From Gadus chalcogrammus (Eukaryota > Chordata > Actinopteri > Gadiformes > Gadidae): DNA of 64,000 bases. This document shows positions 14,164-25,950 of this stretch, one piece after another. Under the pieces are notes generated by a model that saw nothing but the letters and a program-made list of their open reading frames with translations, made no database searches and had not been told where the DNA came from. Made by a program: the position numbers and the translations under genes. The stretch is from assembly GCF_026213295.1 (NCBI RefSeq), contig NC_079428.1, positions 4,306,060 to 4,370,059 of the forward strand, read 5' to 3'. The first letter of the stretch is position 1. Each line of letters opens with the position of its first letter.

Positions 14164-17100
14164 GGAGGGTTGGTGTGAAACTTTCTTGAGCTTTTACTCG
14201 ATTGGCTTACCGGGGTTGAATGCTCCGGTGACAAGAGCTAACGAAAAGGTAGACGGCGTCATTCTGACTGTCGCATCGGGGATGGTGGCTGCGAACGTAC
14301 ACTGGATTCTGTTTCCGTCGATGCGTCCCCTCACCGAGTTTGCATTAAGCTAAGAAGGCAGAGTCGAAGCCAGTCAATGTTTTGAGGTCAGCACGTCCAT
14401 TGAAAGTTAGTTAAGAGGTTACTGTTAAGTGGAACTTTCAGGTGCCGAATGAACTTAAACTTACAGTTCGTCGAATCAATCGACCGTTTTGCAAGATCGT
14501 TCCGATGAATTCAACCCTTCCATTGTTGTTGGCGCAAACGTAAGTAGTATCTCCTCCTCCCTGTGATGAGAACCAGCAAACAGACAGCACATTAGCAATG
14601 TTGCAGATATAAGTCGATTTTAATTGACCTGTGCGATTGTCAGGGTTATTTACCAAAGCATTGTCCGGTGACAACGTGCAGCCTATGTAGCCATCGGACT
14701 GTCCAGAGAGTCCAAACTCAAAGTTCTGTCCGGCAGTCCGTCTGGCACCCACAAAGAAACAGGATCCAGCCACCGATGGGTCACAGCTCTGTGGCTGTGA
14801 GGCACAGAGCTGGGAACCACTGCAGCCTTGGTTGGAGATGGGGTTCTGTGATTGATGACGGTGGGAAAAAGGATTTAATAAGTGCGGGTAATTATTATTA
14901 TTATTATGTGTCAAATTTTTCTATTTTTCCTAATTTATTGTTATTTAGGCTACATGACATAATACAATTTCTGTCATTGTAGTGTATTATTTAGGTGAAA
15001 CACTTACCGGTAGACTTTCTACGATACTGTTGGGTATCAGTACTGGTGGAATCGTTGTGGCTGTGGCGGCTGTTGTTGTTGCGGCTGCTGTGGTTGCGGC
15101 GGCCGTTGTGGTTGCGGCGGCTGTGGTTGTTGCGGGGGCTGTGGTTGTTGCGGGGGCTGTTGTGGTTGCGGCGGCTGTTGTGCTTGCGGCGACTGTTGTG
15201 GTTGCGGCGGCTGTGGTTCCGGCGGCTGTTGTGGTTGCGGCTGCTGTGGTTGTCGCTGCTGCTGTGGTTGCGCCAGCTGTTGTGGTTGCAGCTGCCGTGG
15301 TTGCGGCTGCTGTGGTTGCGGCGGCTGTTGTGGTTGCAGCGGCCGTTGTGGTTGCGGCTGTTGTGGTTGAGGCGGCTGTTGTGGTTGCTGTTGTGGTTGC
15401 GGCAGCTGTTGTGGTTGCTCCTGCTGTTGCGGCTGCCGTGGTTGCGGCGGCTGTTGTGGTTGCGCCTGCCGTTGTGGTTGCGGCGGCTGTTGTGGTTGCG
15501 GGTGCTGTGGTTGCAGCTGCTGTTGTTGTTGCGCCGGCTGTTGTGGTTGCTCCTGCTGTTGTGCTTGCGGCGGCTGTGGTTGTTGCTGCTGCTGTGGTTG
15601 CGCCAGCTGTTGTGGTTGCAGCTGCCGTGGTTGCGGCTGCTGTCGTTGTTGCGCCGGCTGTTGTGGTTGCTGCGGCTGTTGTGGTTGCGGCCGCTATTGT
15701 CGTTGCAGCTGCTGTGGTTGTTGCTGCTGCTGTGGTTGCGGCTGCGCCGGCTGTTGTGGTTGCGGCCGCTGTTGTGGTTGCGGCTGCTGTGGTTGCGGTG
15801 GCTGTTGTGGTTGCAGCTGCTGTTGTGGTTGCAGCGGCTGTCGTCGTTGCGGCGACTGTCGTGGTTGCGGCCGCTGTCGTGGTTGCGGCCGCTGTTGTTG
15901 TTGCGGCCGCTGTTGTGGTTGGGGCGGCTGTTGTGGTTGCGGCGGCTGTTGTGGTTGCGGCGGCTGTCGTCGTAGCGGCGGCTGTCGTCGTTGCGGCGGC
16001 TGTCGTGGTTGCGGCCGCTGTCGTGGTTGCTGTGGCTGTCGTGGTTGCGGTGGCTGTTGTGGTTGGGGCGGCTGTTGTTGTTGCGGCGGCTGTCATGGTT
16101 GCGGCGGCTGTCGTCGTAGCGGCCGCTGTCGTCGTTGCGCCTGCTGTTGTGGTTGCGGCTGCTGTGGTTGCGGCTGCTGTGGTTGCGCCTGCTGTTGTGG
16201 TTGCGGCTGCTGTGGTTGTTGCTGCTGCTGTGGTTGCGGCTGCTGTTGTTGTTGCGCTGGCTGTTGTGGTTGCGGCTGCCGTGGTTGCGGCTGCTGATGT
16301 GGTTACGGCGGCTGTTGTGGTTGCGGTGGCTGTTGTTGTTGCGGCCGCTGTCGTGGTTTCGGCCACTGTCGTGGTTGCGGCGGCTGTTGTTGTTGCGGCT
16401 GCTGTTGTGGTTGCGGCGGCTGTCGTCGTAGCGGCGGCTGTCGTGGTTGCGGCGGCTGTCGTGGTTGCGGCGGCTGTCGTGGTTACGGCCGCTGTTGTTG
16501 TTGTGGCCGCTGTTGTGGTTGGGGCGGCTGTTGTGGTTGCGGCGGCTGTTGTGGTTGCGGCGGCTGTCGTCGTAGCGGCGGCTGTCGTGGTTGCGGCGGC
16601 TGTCGTGGTTGCGGCGGCTGTTGTTGTTGCGGCCGCTGTTGTGGTTGGGGCGGCTGTTGTTGTTGCGGCGGCTGTCGTGGTTGCGACGGCTGTCGTGGTT
16701 GCGGCCGCTGTCGTTGTTGCGGCGGCTGTCGTGGTTGCGGCCGCTGTCGTCGTAGCGGCCGCTGTCGTCGTTGCGGCGGCTGTCGTGGTTGCGGCGGCTG
16801 TCGTGGTTGCGGCCGCTGTCGTGGTTGCGGCGGCTGTCGTCGTAGCGGCCGCTGTCGTCGTTGCGGCGGCTGTCGTGGTTGCGGCCGCTGTTGTGGTTGG
16901 GGCGGCTGTTGTGGTTGCGGCTGCTGTCGTGGTTGCGGCGGCTGTCGTCGTAGCGGTCGCTGTCGTGGTTGCGGCGGCTGTTGTGGTTGCGGCTGCTGTC
17001 GTGGTTGCGGCGGCTGTCGTCGTAGCGGTCGCTGTCGTCGTTGCGGCGGCTGTCGTGGTTGCGGCCGCTGTCGTGGTTGCGGCCGCTGTTGTTGTTGCGG

Positions 17101-18190
17101 CGGCTGTTGTGGTTGGGGCGGCTGTTGTGGTTGCGGCGGCTGTTGTGGTTGCGGCGGCTGTCGTTGTTGCGGCGGCTGTCGTGGTTGCGGCGGCTGTCGT
17201 GGTTGCGGCGGCTGTTGTTGTTGCGGCCGCTGTTGTGGTTGGGGCGGCTGTTGTGGTTGCGGCTGCTGTCGTGGTTGCGGCGGCTGTCGTCGTAGCGGCC
17301 GCTGTCGTGGTTGCGGCGGCTGTTGTGGTTGCGGCGGCTGTCGTGGTTGCGGCGGCTGTCGTGGTTGCGGCGGCTGTCGTCGTTGCGGCGGCTGTCGTCG
17401 TTGCGGCGGCTGTCGTGGTTGCGGCGGCTGTCGTGGTTGCGGCGGCTGTCGTGGTTGCGGCGGCTGTTGTTGTTGCGGCCGCTGTTGTGGTTGGGGCGGC
17501 TGTTGTGGTTGCGGCGGCTGTTGTGGTTGCGGCGGCTGTCGTCGTAGCGGCGGCTGTCGTGGTTGCGGCGGCTGTCGTGGTTGCGGCGGCTGTCGTGGTT
17601 GCGGCGGCTGTCGTGGTTGCGGCGGCTGTTGTTGTGGTTGGGGCGGCTGTTGTTGTTGCGGCGGCTGTCGTGGTTGCGACGGCTGTCGTGGTTGCGGCCG
17701 CTGTCGTGGTTGCGGCGGCTGTCATCGTAGCGGCCGCTGTCGTCGTTGCGGCGGATGTCGTGGTTGCGGCGGCTGTCGTGGTTGCGGCGGCTGTCGTGGT
17801 TGCGGCGGCTGTCGTTGTTGGGGCGGCTGTCGTGGTTGCGGCGGCTGTCGTGGTTGCGGCGGCTGTCGTCGTTGCGGCGGCTGTCGTGGTTGCGTCCGCT
17901 GTCGTGGTTGCGGCCGCTGTCGTGGTTGCGGCCGCTGTCGTGGTTGCGGCCGCTGTCGTGGTTGCGCCCGCTGTCGTGGTTGCGGCCGCTGTCGTGGTTG
18001 CGCCCGCTGTCGTTGTTGCGCCCGCTGTCGTGGTTGCGGGCGCTGTCGTGGTAGCGGCCGCTGTGGTTGTTGCGGGGGCTGCGGTGGTTGCGGGGGCTGT
18101 CGTGGTTGCGGATACTGTTGTGCCCTGGCTAGAGGCTCCAGCCAGAATTGTCAGTGCCAAAAGCAGGGAGAAGAGCATTCTTCGGGCCAT
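13373..18190 (-). CDS. gene A: signal peptide, Thr/Ala repeat, DOMON domain, GPI-type tail
   Basis: Predicted secreted, cell-surface mucin-like protein of 1,261 residues. Coding exons (minus strand): 18190-15008, 14845-14654, 14560-14465, 14349-14211, 14036-13905, 13416-13373; all junctions have GT/AG sites and matching phases. The start at 18190 follows an acceptor (TTGCTAG) and gives a signal peptide, [17 protein letters not shown]. Residues from about 25 to 1040 are Thr-Thr-Thr-Ala-Ala-Ala hexapeptides, likely densely O-glycosylated. Exons 3-5 encode a DOMON domain ([53 protein letters not shown]) like that of fish FRRS1-like proteins. No cytochrome b561 part follows, so reductase activity is not expected. 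Exon 6 is a Ser/Asn/Thr linker. Exon 7 adds only [14 protein letters not shown], a hydrophobic C-terminus typical of GPI anchoring. The domain call is firm by pattern; the function is unknown. Confidence 0.85.
13425..13900. repeat. intron 6 of gene A with 24-bp minisatellite
   Basis: From about 13560 to 13850, roughly 24-bp units built on GGCAGCCTAGCTAGAGGTTA are repeated imperfectly. The same array lies in intron 6 of every family member in the window, and in the orphan copy at 50030-51260, so it is an ancestral intron feature. An A-run sits at 13497-13510. Confidence 0.85.
14105..14160. repeat. (GT)n microsatellite in intron 5 of gene A
   Basis: About 28 GT units between exons 5 and 6. Gene C has a shorter interrupted version at 53040-53080. 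Confidence 0.95.
15035..18125 (-). repeat. 18-bp tandem array encoding Thr3-Ala3 hexapeptides
   Basis: About 3.1 kb of 18-bp units; the commonest plus-strand form is GGCTGTCGTGGTTGCGGC. In the minus-strand coding frame each unit reads Ala-Ala-Thr-Thr-Thr-Ala. Variants replace single residues (Pro, Gly, Val, Ser, Asp, Glu). The array is most homogeneous between about 15900 and 18050 and more degenerate toward the exon 2 3' end. Every change of length keeps the frame. Confidence 0.93.
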
Positions 18191-18200
18191 GTCTAGCAAT

Positions 18201-18843
18201 GATAAAGATAAAATTAGTCAAGAGGTTTCTGCATAGCCTGCACTCCGTTTCAGTATCTTTTTGAAGTGTGAGACGTTGCCCCAGTGCTGCCATTTTTTGT
18301 GTTTTCTTTGCATTTCAAATAATTAGCTTCATATTGTTCTCGTATCGCCTAGAACCGATTGTTCTCAAACTATTTGTATTCAAAGGTTGATAGTTTGGTT
18401 ACAACAAAGAATCTCCCCCTCTTGAAAAATTTGAAATTTGAAAATATCAACAGATTGATCCCATATTTATGCATTTAAAATTACATAAATGTTCACATTT
18501 GGCCTTGCTCAAAGTATACTTAACTATTAATGATTAATGTGAAGATTATTATTCTATAATAATTTACTATTCTATATTGTAGGCTGTTTTAGTTATACCA
18601 CATGTAGTATTATAACTGCGTGCAGGTGAATCCAACATGAGCCTACTTTTTAGGAATAAACAAATTTATATTAAGCGATATCACTGGATTTAGCCCCTCA
18701 CATTCGTAGGCCTATTGTTTTTACATTTGCATTAAGCAAATAAAACCACTGGACACATTATCTTTGGTATAGGATTCAGAACACAAGTTGCCTAATAGTT
18801 AGTACAACTCACTTAGTAGACTCAATAAAGTGGGTTTACTTAC
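18201..18843. other. intron 1 of gene A
   Basis: AT-rich sequence colinear with intron 1 of genes B and C. No transposon insertion here, so it gives the empty-site comparison for B. An ATG at 18289 is out of frame with the coding exon. Confidence 0.6.
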
Positions 18844-19009
18844 CAGTTTCCTTTTTCACACGTACAAATCAATTCAGAGTAAAAGTGGGGTTAAGGTAGT
18901 CCGGCTCAGCTGGATAGGTTTCTTTCCTCTTCTAAAGTCTCTCTTGCAGATGTAGAAGTCTGAAGTCTGTGAATTGATGGACAGGGGATCTTTGTTCGGT
19001 ATATAAAGG
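18844..19009 (-). promoter_or_regulatory. core promoter and 5'UTR exon of gene A
   Basis: On the minus strand a TATA-like CCTTTATATACC lies at 18998-19009. About 25-30 nt downstream begins a short non-coding exon that ends at 18844 with a strong donor (CTG/GTAAGTAAAC). Intron 1 runs from there to the acceptor before the start codon at 18190. The same layout is recognisable in B and C. The transcription start is inferred from TATA spacing. Confidence 0.6.
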
Positions 19010-19287
19010 AAGAAGGAGGAACTTCATCGTGTTGGTAATACCTGATCTTACGTGCATAAGACGTGGTGGAAACAATTCAGGGTGTGTCACCTACGTCGAA
19101 CTTTTTGTCATCCTCCTGACGGTAAACCTCCCATGACTCTTGCCAATGACAGACACATTTTTGTCTAATGATCCCCGTCATTGGCAAAATATGTGATGAC
19201 CTGCTTTCAGTTTCAGATTCAGACAATTGTATTCATCCCATTTGATTTGCAGCACTATACACACAACTTAAAATATAGCTGCATGCA

Positions 19288-21107
19288 GCAATGTGGGTGT
19301 CAAGCATAATGGGACTCGATAAACTAATTCTGCCGGACGGACGTAATCGGCTGGGTGGCTACATGACGACCGTCTCAGTAATCAGTTATAACGACAGCTG
19401 GTGGAATGAATTACAGCATTATGCGCGTACGGCACGTGGACATAATCGGCTAGGTGGCAACATGATGACTGTATCGGCTAGGTGGCTACATGACGACTGA
19501 CGCGGTAATCGGTAATAACAACGGCTGGTGGAATGAACTCCAGCGTTATGCAAGTATGCGGCAAGAATTGCAGTATATATTGTAAGTGGGCGGAATGGTA
19601 AATAAAGTCATTGTTGTTTGACGCCCCCCTGAGGTGAAAGGTCACCAAATTGTTTGACTGTCCCCAGAATGATGTGATGAGTCTATGGAGCAAGTTTGGC
19701 TATGATATATTAAAGAGTTGAGAACAGGCTTACTTCCTGTTAGGCGGCTTTGCCGTCAAGTTTGATTAGCTGTCACGGCCGTCAAACGGTTTTGAACTAG
19801 AAAATGCTGTTTGGCACGTTTGTTCGGCTTGGTCTGAAGATCATATAGGGCAAGTTTCATGATGATTGGACATAATCTGTGGCCTGTGGATATGTAATGT
19901 TGATTTTGATAACTTTCACCATGGCGGCCAATTTCTGATGTTCCAATGGGAAATATTTATGAGCTATATGGGGCGGTTTGAGAGTATCACCAGACATAGA
20001 AAATTTGTTCGAAATATACTGATGTGACGAGAGAGGAGTTAAAACACGTCTTTGTTAATTATAGCGCCCCCTAGAGGTCTATCACCAAATTCATTGAGTG
20101 TCCCCACGATGACGTCATGGGTCTATGTACCAAGTATGGTTATGATATGTCAAAGTGCTGCTGAGATATTGGCGTATTTCCGGTTTGGTGGCTTCGCGGT
20201 CGAATTTGATTGGCTGTTGCGTATGTTTCCGTGAGAAATCATATGCTAGGTATAACGGGAGGCAGGGGCGTATGGTGTATAGGGGCGATTTGGGCGACGC
20301 ACTACCAACTGGGAGAAAGAGGATTTTTTTTCGAACAAATTCTATCACAGCAAAAGTAGTTTTCAGTGTTCTAGACATATTATCTGTCATTGTCCAATCA
20401 GAATCGTCAGATTCAAGTCGCGTTAAAAATGGTCCCGCCTCTATGGGCGAATTCATTGACGTGGAAAATCGCCCAAGCATTCTCCCATTGACTTTCATGT
20501 TAATACTTTTTTTTTCGGAAATTGAGCCTTCAATGCATTTTCAATGGGGATTTGGGACTTGCCCTAACGTGCTTGCGTCGTACGTAACTGAGGAAAGAGC
20601 GTGAAAGGATATCTTCGATCAAGTCACTTGCTAATTTCAACATGGCTGCTAATGTGTGCAATTCCGTTGAGTCTCTGAAAAAAGTTCCTATTAGTCGACT
20701 ATCCACTTCAGACAAAGTTAAGCTTAATTTGATCATGCAGCAAGCTCCCTCCTGCATCAAAAAAGTAAACGTTTTATTTTCCGATCTGAGCGGTATTGCG
20801 TCATTCTTTTCCCGGTCACCGAAACGGTACAGCGTTCTGGACAAGATTGTTTCACGAAGACTGCCCAGAGCTTCATCTACACAAGGTGGAATTTTAACAG
20901 CAGGATTGTCAACACTGTGTACGAGAGCCGAGATGTACCACTGTACCACGTTATCATGAGCTACAACCTCCAGGAGACATTCTCTGAAACTGTGAGTTTG
21001 TTGAACATTCTCATAACTACTCCTATGACAACAGCTGAAGCTGAGAGATGTTTCTCAACTTTGAAAAGAATAAGACATTCTCTCTCTCTCTCTCTCTGTC
21101 CCCCACC
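19288..21107 (+). mobile_element. hAT (ZMYM-type) transposon remnant, duplicated block copy 1
   Basis: The plus strand contains pieces of a hAT transposase of the zinc-finger-MYM type: 20642 onward encodes VCNSVESLKK, DLSGIASFFSRSPKR and SRRLPRASST, then after a frameshift TVYESRDVPLYHVI, and near 21020 TTPMTTAEAERCFSTLKRI, the hAT C-terminal dimerisation region. The middle of the transposase is absent. The copy is cut off inside this region by a CT-repeat and C-rich minisatellite. The same block recurs 2,276 bp further on. Confidence 0.75.
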
Positions 21108-21370
21108 CCCCCTTCTCGTGAGGATGGACACTGGGTTATAGCGGCCCTCACAACCCCCCCCCCCCCCCCCCCACCCTTTCCCCTGAGGATGGACACTGGG
21201 TTACAGCGGCCCTCACAACCCCCCCCCCCCCCCCCCCCACCCTTTCCCCTGAGGATGGACACTGGGTTACAGCGGCCCTCACAACCCCCCCCCCCCCCCC
21301 CCCCCCACCCTTTCCCCTGAGGATGGACACTGGGTTACAGCGGCCCTCACAACCCCACACCACCACCCCA
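21107..21370. repeat. C-run minisatellite, about 63-bp units
   Basis: Four units of GAGGATGGACACTGGGTTAC plus AGCGGCCCTCACAA, separated by runs of 15-20 C. The same unit recurs twice at 23570-23700. Confidence 0.9.
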
Positions 21371-21392
21371 CCACTTTCAAGTGTATATTATA

Positions 21393-21563
21393 GTTCTCTG
21401 CAAACCTATGGTGGCATCATGCCTTCAGTGTGCATATTTTATCTAGTTCTCTGCAAACCTATGGTGGCATCATGCCTTCAGTGTGCATATTTTATCTAGT
21501 TCTCTGCAAACCTATGGTGGCATCATGCCTTCAGTGTGCATATTGTGTGTCTCTGCAAACCTA
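21393..21563. repeat. 53-bp minisatellite, array 1
   Basis: Three units starting GTTCTCTGCAAACCTATGG (21393, 21446, 21499), 53 bp apart. The third runs straight into the second copy of the hAT block. Confidence 0.93.
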
Positions 21564-23489
21564 GCAATGTGGGTGTCAAGCATAATGGGACTCGATAAAC
21601 TAATTCTGCCGGACGGACGTAATCGGCTGGGTGGCTACATGACGACCGTCTCAGTAATCAGTTATAACGACAGCTGGTGGAATGAATTACAGCATTATGC
21701 GCGTACGGCACGCGGAAGTAATCGGCTAGGTGGCAACATGATGACTGTATCGGCTAGGTGGCTACATGACGACTGACGCGGTAATCGGTAATAACAACGG
21801 CTGGTGGAATGAACTCCAGCGTTATGCAAGTATGCGGCAAGAATTGCAGTTTATATTGTAAGTGGGCGGAATGGTAAATAAAGTCATTGTTGTTTGACGC
21901 CCCCCTGAGGTGAAAGGTCACCAAATTGTTTGACTGTCCCCAGAATGATGTGATGAGTCTATGGAGCAAGTTTGGCTATAATATGTTAAAGAGTTGCTGA
22001 GAACAGGCTTACTTCCTGTTAGGCGGCTTTGCCGTCAAGTTTGATTAGCTGTCACGGCCAACCGGTTTTGAATTAGAAAATGCTGTTTGGCACGTTTGTT
22101 CGGCTTGGTCTGAAGATCATATAGGGCATGTTTCCACAGTTTCATGATGATTGGACATAATCTGTGGCCTGTGGATATGTAATGTTGATTTTGATAACTT
22201 TCACCATGGCGGCCAATTTCTGATGTTCCAATGGGAAATATTTATGTGCTATATGGGGCGGTTTGAGAGTATCACCAGACATAGAGAATTTGTTCGAAAT
22301 ATACTTATGTGACGAGAGAGGAGTTAAAACACGTCTTTGTTAATTATAGCGCCCCCTAGAGGTCTATCACCAAATTCATTGAGTGTCCCCGCGATGACGT
22401 CATGGGTCTATGTACCAAGTATGGTTATGATATGTCAAAGTGCTGCTGATATATTGGCGTATTTCCGGTTTGGTGGCTTCGCGGTCGATTTGATTGGCTG
22501 TTGCGTATGTTTCCGTGAGAAATCATATACTAGCTATAACGGGAGGCAGGGGCGTATGGTGTATAGGGGCGATTTGGGCGACGCACTACCAACTGGGAGA
22601 AAGAGGATTTTTTTTCCAACAAATTCTATCACAGCAAAAGTAGTTTTCAGTGTTCTAGACATTTTATCTGTCATTGTCCAATCAGAATCGTCAGATTCAA
22701 GTCGCATTTAAAATGGTCCCGCCTCTATGGGCGAATTCATTGACGTGGAAAATCGCCCAAGCATTCTCCCATTGACTTTCATGTTAAAACAATGCATTTT
22801 CAATGGGGATTTGGGACTCGCCCTAACGTGCTTGCGTCGTACGTAACTGAGGAAAGAGTGTGAAGGGATATCTTCGATCAAGTCACTTGCTAATTTCAAC
22901 ATGGCTGCTAATGTGTGCAATTCCGTTGAGTCTCTGAAAAAAGTTCCTTTTAGTCGACTATCCGCTTCAGACAAAGTTAAGCTTAATTTGATCATGCAGC
23001 AAGCTCCCTCCCGCATCAAAAAAGTAAACGTTTTCTTTTCCGATCTGAGCGGTATTGCGTCATTCTTTTCCCGGTCACCGAAACGGTGCAGCGTTCTGGA
23101 CAAGATTGTTTCACGAAGACTGCCCAGAGCTTCATCTACACAAGGTGGAATTTTAACAGCAGGATTGTCAACACTGTGTACGAGAGCCGAGATGTACCAC
23201 TGTACCACGTTATCATGAGCTACAACCTCCAGGAGACATTCTCTGAAACTGTGAGTTTGTTGAACATTCTCATAACTACTCCTATGACAACAGCTGAAGC
23301 TGAGAGATGTTTCTCAACTTTGAAAAGAATAAGACATTCCTGCGTAATTCAATGGGCCAGGAACGTCTGAATGCACTGGCCATGCTCTCCATGGAGAGGG
23401 AACTAGTCCTCAACATGCGTGATTTCAATGAGAAAGTCATGGACCGCTTTGCTGAACTGAAAGAGACGAGCAAAGTTTCAGTACAAGTA

Positions 23490-23500
<11 letters not shown>
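21564..23500 (+). mobile_element. hAT (ZMYM-type) transposon remnant, duplicated block copy 2
   Basis: Near-identical to 19288-21107 but more complete at its 3' end. After AEAERCFSTLKRI it continues, with a frame change, into NSMGQERLNALAMLSMERE and FNEKVMDRFAELKE, the end of the hAT dimerisation domain, before a CT microsatellite at 23493-23560. Small indels separate the copies. Both are dead. Confidence 0.78.
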
Positions 23501-23563
<63 letters not shown>

Positions 23564-23705
23564 CCCCATCCCCCCTTCTCGTGAGGATGGACACTGGGTT
23601 ACAGCGGCCCTCACAACCCCCCCCCCCCCCCCCCCCCCCCCCACCCTTTCCCCTGAGGATGGACACTGGGTTACAGCGGCCCTCACAACCCCACACCACC
23701 ACCCC
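23493..23705. repeat. CT microsatellite and C-run minisatellite
   Basis: A (CT)n run of about 65 bp is followed by two copies of the GAGGATGGACACTGGGTTAC unit with long C-runs, matching the arrangement at 21080-21370. Confidence 0.9.
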
Positions 23706-23727
23706 ACCACTTTCAAGTGTATATTAT

Positions 23728-24225
23728 AGTTCTCTGCAAACCTATGGTGGCATCATGCCTTCAGTGTGTATATTGTATCTAGTTCTCTGCAAACCTATGG
23801 TGGCATCATGCCTTCAGTGTGCATATTGTGTGTCTCTGCAAACCTATGGTGGCATTATGCCTTCAGTGTGTATATTGTATCTAGTTCTCTGCAAACCTAT
23901 GGTGGCATCATGCCTTCAGTGTGTATATTGTATATAGTTCTCTGCAAAACTATGGTGGCATCATGACTTAAGTGTGCATATTGTGTACAGTTCTCTGCAA
24001 ACCTATGGCGGCATCATGCCTTCAGTGTGTATATTGTATACAGTTCTCTGCAAACCTATGGTGGCATCATGCCTTCAGTGTGTATATTGTATCTAGTTCT
24101 CTGCAAACCTATGGTGGCATCATGCCTTCAGTGTACAGTATATTGTATATAGTTATCTGCAAACCTATGGTGCCATCATGCCTTCAGTGTGTATATTGTA
24201 TACAGTTCTCTGCAAACCTTAACTC
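23728..24225. repeat. 53-bp minisatellite, array 2
   Basis: About nine units of the GTTCTCTGCAAACCTATGG family with lengths around 47-54 bp, ending near 24220. Confidence 0.93.
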
Positions 24226-24229
24226 TTAA

Positions 24230-24978
24230 CTTTAAGCCTACAGAATATGCATTCTAAAACCACAGACGAGGAGCCATAGGGGTCTCAGTAAGAGGGGGTC
24301 TCAGTAAGAGGGGGTCTCAGTAAGAGGCCATTTACATGGGGCGTCAGGGGTTCATCGAAATGCAAGCATTTGTTTTGAAACAGGAAGGCCAAGTAAAATC
24401 AATAGTGTTTAACATTTGGCTCCATTGTGTGTATATTTACATTATATTCTTATATAATTTATACTTAAAGGTAACCTGACTTATAATTATTATCTAAGTG
24501 AACTGAGAAATAGACTGGTGTCATTGACTACAGAGGGATGTCTTATCTGAGTCTTATCTGTTTGTCGGTCAACTCCGGACAGTCTGGGGTGTTGAATAAC
24601 AATCGAACACGGTCTGGAGCCTGCCCCTCTTCCCTCTTTGGTACATTCCTCTCCACTATTATATTCTAACATTTGGCAAATATCCTTTTAAACCTTCATT
24701 ATTTTCTACCACAGCTGCAAGCCAGGAAATAACATCACATTCTCTGGCGAGAATGTGACAGACATACCGGCGTACCATACGGACGTACCACACAAATGGA
24801 TCGCAGCATTATGCATAACTTATAGACTTTTATACAATTCAAGGGTCGCTACAATATAATGGAGTACGCTTACTATGTCCCTCTAGCCAACCCGAACCCT
24901 TCAATCTGTGTACAAAGAACACGATTTGACCCTTTCAAACTGTGTGCAGTGCGTAGCCTATGCTAGAGTCCAGTTGTG
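24230..24978. other. intergenic; short 16-bp repeat
   Basis: Three tandem copies of a 16-bp unit containing GGTCTCAGTAAGAGG lie at about 24279-24326. Otherwise no feature recognised. Confidence 0.6.
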
Positions 24979-24986
24979 CATTAGAT

Positions 24987-25942
24987 CAGGGGGCCCCATC
25001 CTTTTCAGCACCAAGGACCGCTTTGATTCTCCAAAAAAATTCACGGACCAGCGGGGCGGGCTGGGGGGATGGGGGCGGGCCGGGGGGGCGGGGGGGGGGG
25101 GGGGGGGGGGGTGGGGGGGGGGGGTTGGGTTATGTTGCGCAGAGGTTGCCAATTTGTTGATATTTTCATATAGTGTTGTGCATGCATTCATTTAAAACAA
25201 CTAGTTCCAGTTATTTAAGAACAGTGAAGGTAACAAACTCTTAAAAAAGAACGTGAACTTCAGCAAGTGAAAAATGAACAACTATGAACTATTGAACTAA
25301 ACTTGAAGTAACATCTATCAAGTGTAAACATGCACAACACAAAATGTCAGTAAGGGAACTTAACGTGCGTTTGTGAGGCCACAGAATAGGCTACAATTCA
25401 TTTTAATCAGTGCTTGTTTCCCTGCAACAAGAAGGTTCCATCTGGGGGTGATGGAAGACAGTGACACCCTTAGCGTGTTTCAAATGTCCAATCGATTGCG
25501 CAATTTTGTTTTGGTTGCATTCATTGCCGAAAACCCGGCCTCGCATAGGTATGTGGTGGGAAATGGAAGCATTGTTTTCAGCGCTTTTACGGATATCTCG
25601 GGATACTCAGCTTTGGTTTTGATCCAAAAACCCGCCAGAGAGGTTTGCTGAAACACACTTTTAAGACCACCATCATTACCTATTTTGATCATTTGATCTT
25701 CCTCCTGCACTGACAAGTGATTCGGGAAATTGACAAATGGGTTGCGGATCCACTCATTCATATAGACTTATGGCATGTAAAAGAGTGACAGTATTGCGAA
25801 GTAAATTGAGTTTATTAAGTGTGCATGCATTTTGCATGAATTTTTATTTTTTCTATTCATGTCGTAGCCTACTAACCTACGGCCCGGTTAGGAATGTCCC
25901 ACGGCCCGGTACGGGCCACAGCCCGGTGGTTGGGGACCGCTG
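24987..25942 (-). mobile_element. hAT (Charlie-like) transposon remnant with 8-bp target duplication
   Basis: Flanked by the direct repeat CATTAGAT (24979-24986 and 25943-25950), the 8-bp signature of hAT insertion. Left end CAGGGGGCCCCATCC; the reverse complement of the right end is CAGCGGTCCCCAACC, the familiar Charlie-type terminus. Minus-strand 25761-25480 encodes FWIKTKAEYPEISVKALK and FPTTYLCEAGFSAMNATKTK, the dimerisation region of a hAT transposase. The rest is deleted. A G-run lies at about 25081-25125. Confidence 0.9.
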
Positions 25943-25950
25943 CATTAGAT

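Noticed and set aside
14438..14914. DOMON exon read straight through as one 158-residue open frame
   Set aside because: The frame spans exon 3, a 93-nt intron with GT/AG ends, and exon 4. Gene D confirms the intron because its copy at 59467-59574 contains a stop.
15035..18125. Antifreeze glycoprotein gene
   Set aside because: Wrong period (Thr3-Ala3, not Thr-Ala-Ala), no basic cleavage spacers, and linked to DOMON and GPI-type exons.
14982..18236. Plus-strand Val/Ala frame over gene A, and Leu/Trp/Arg- and Gln-rich frames over all arrays
   Set aside because: Alternative frames of stop-poor repeats. Only the minus Thr/Ala frame connects to DOMON and tail exons in phase.
23728..24225. CRISPR-like array
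   Set aside because: Contiguous 53-bp minisatellite without unique spacers, in a eukaryotic genome.
25081..25125. G-run as a regulatory G-quadruplex
   Set aside because: It is inside a dead transposon and may be length-variable or a sequencing artefact.
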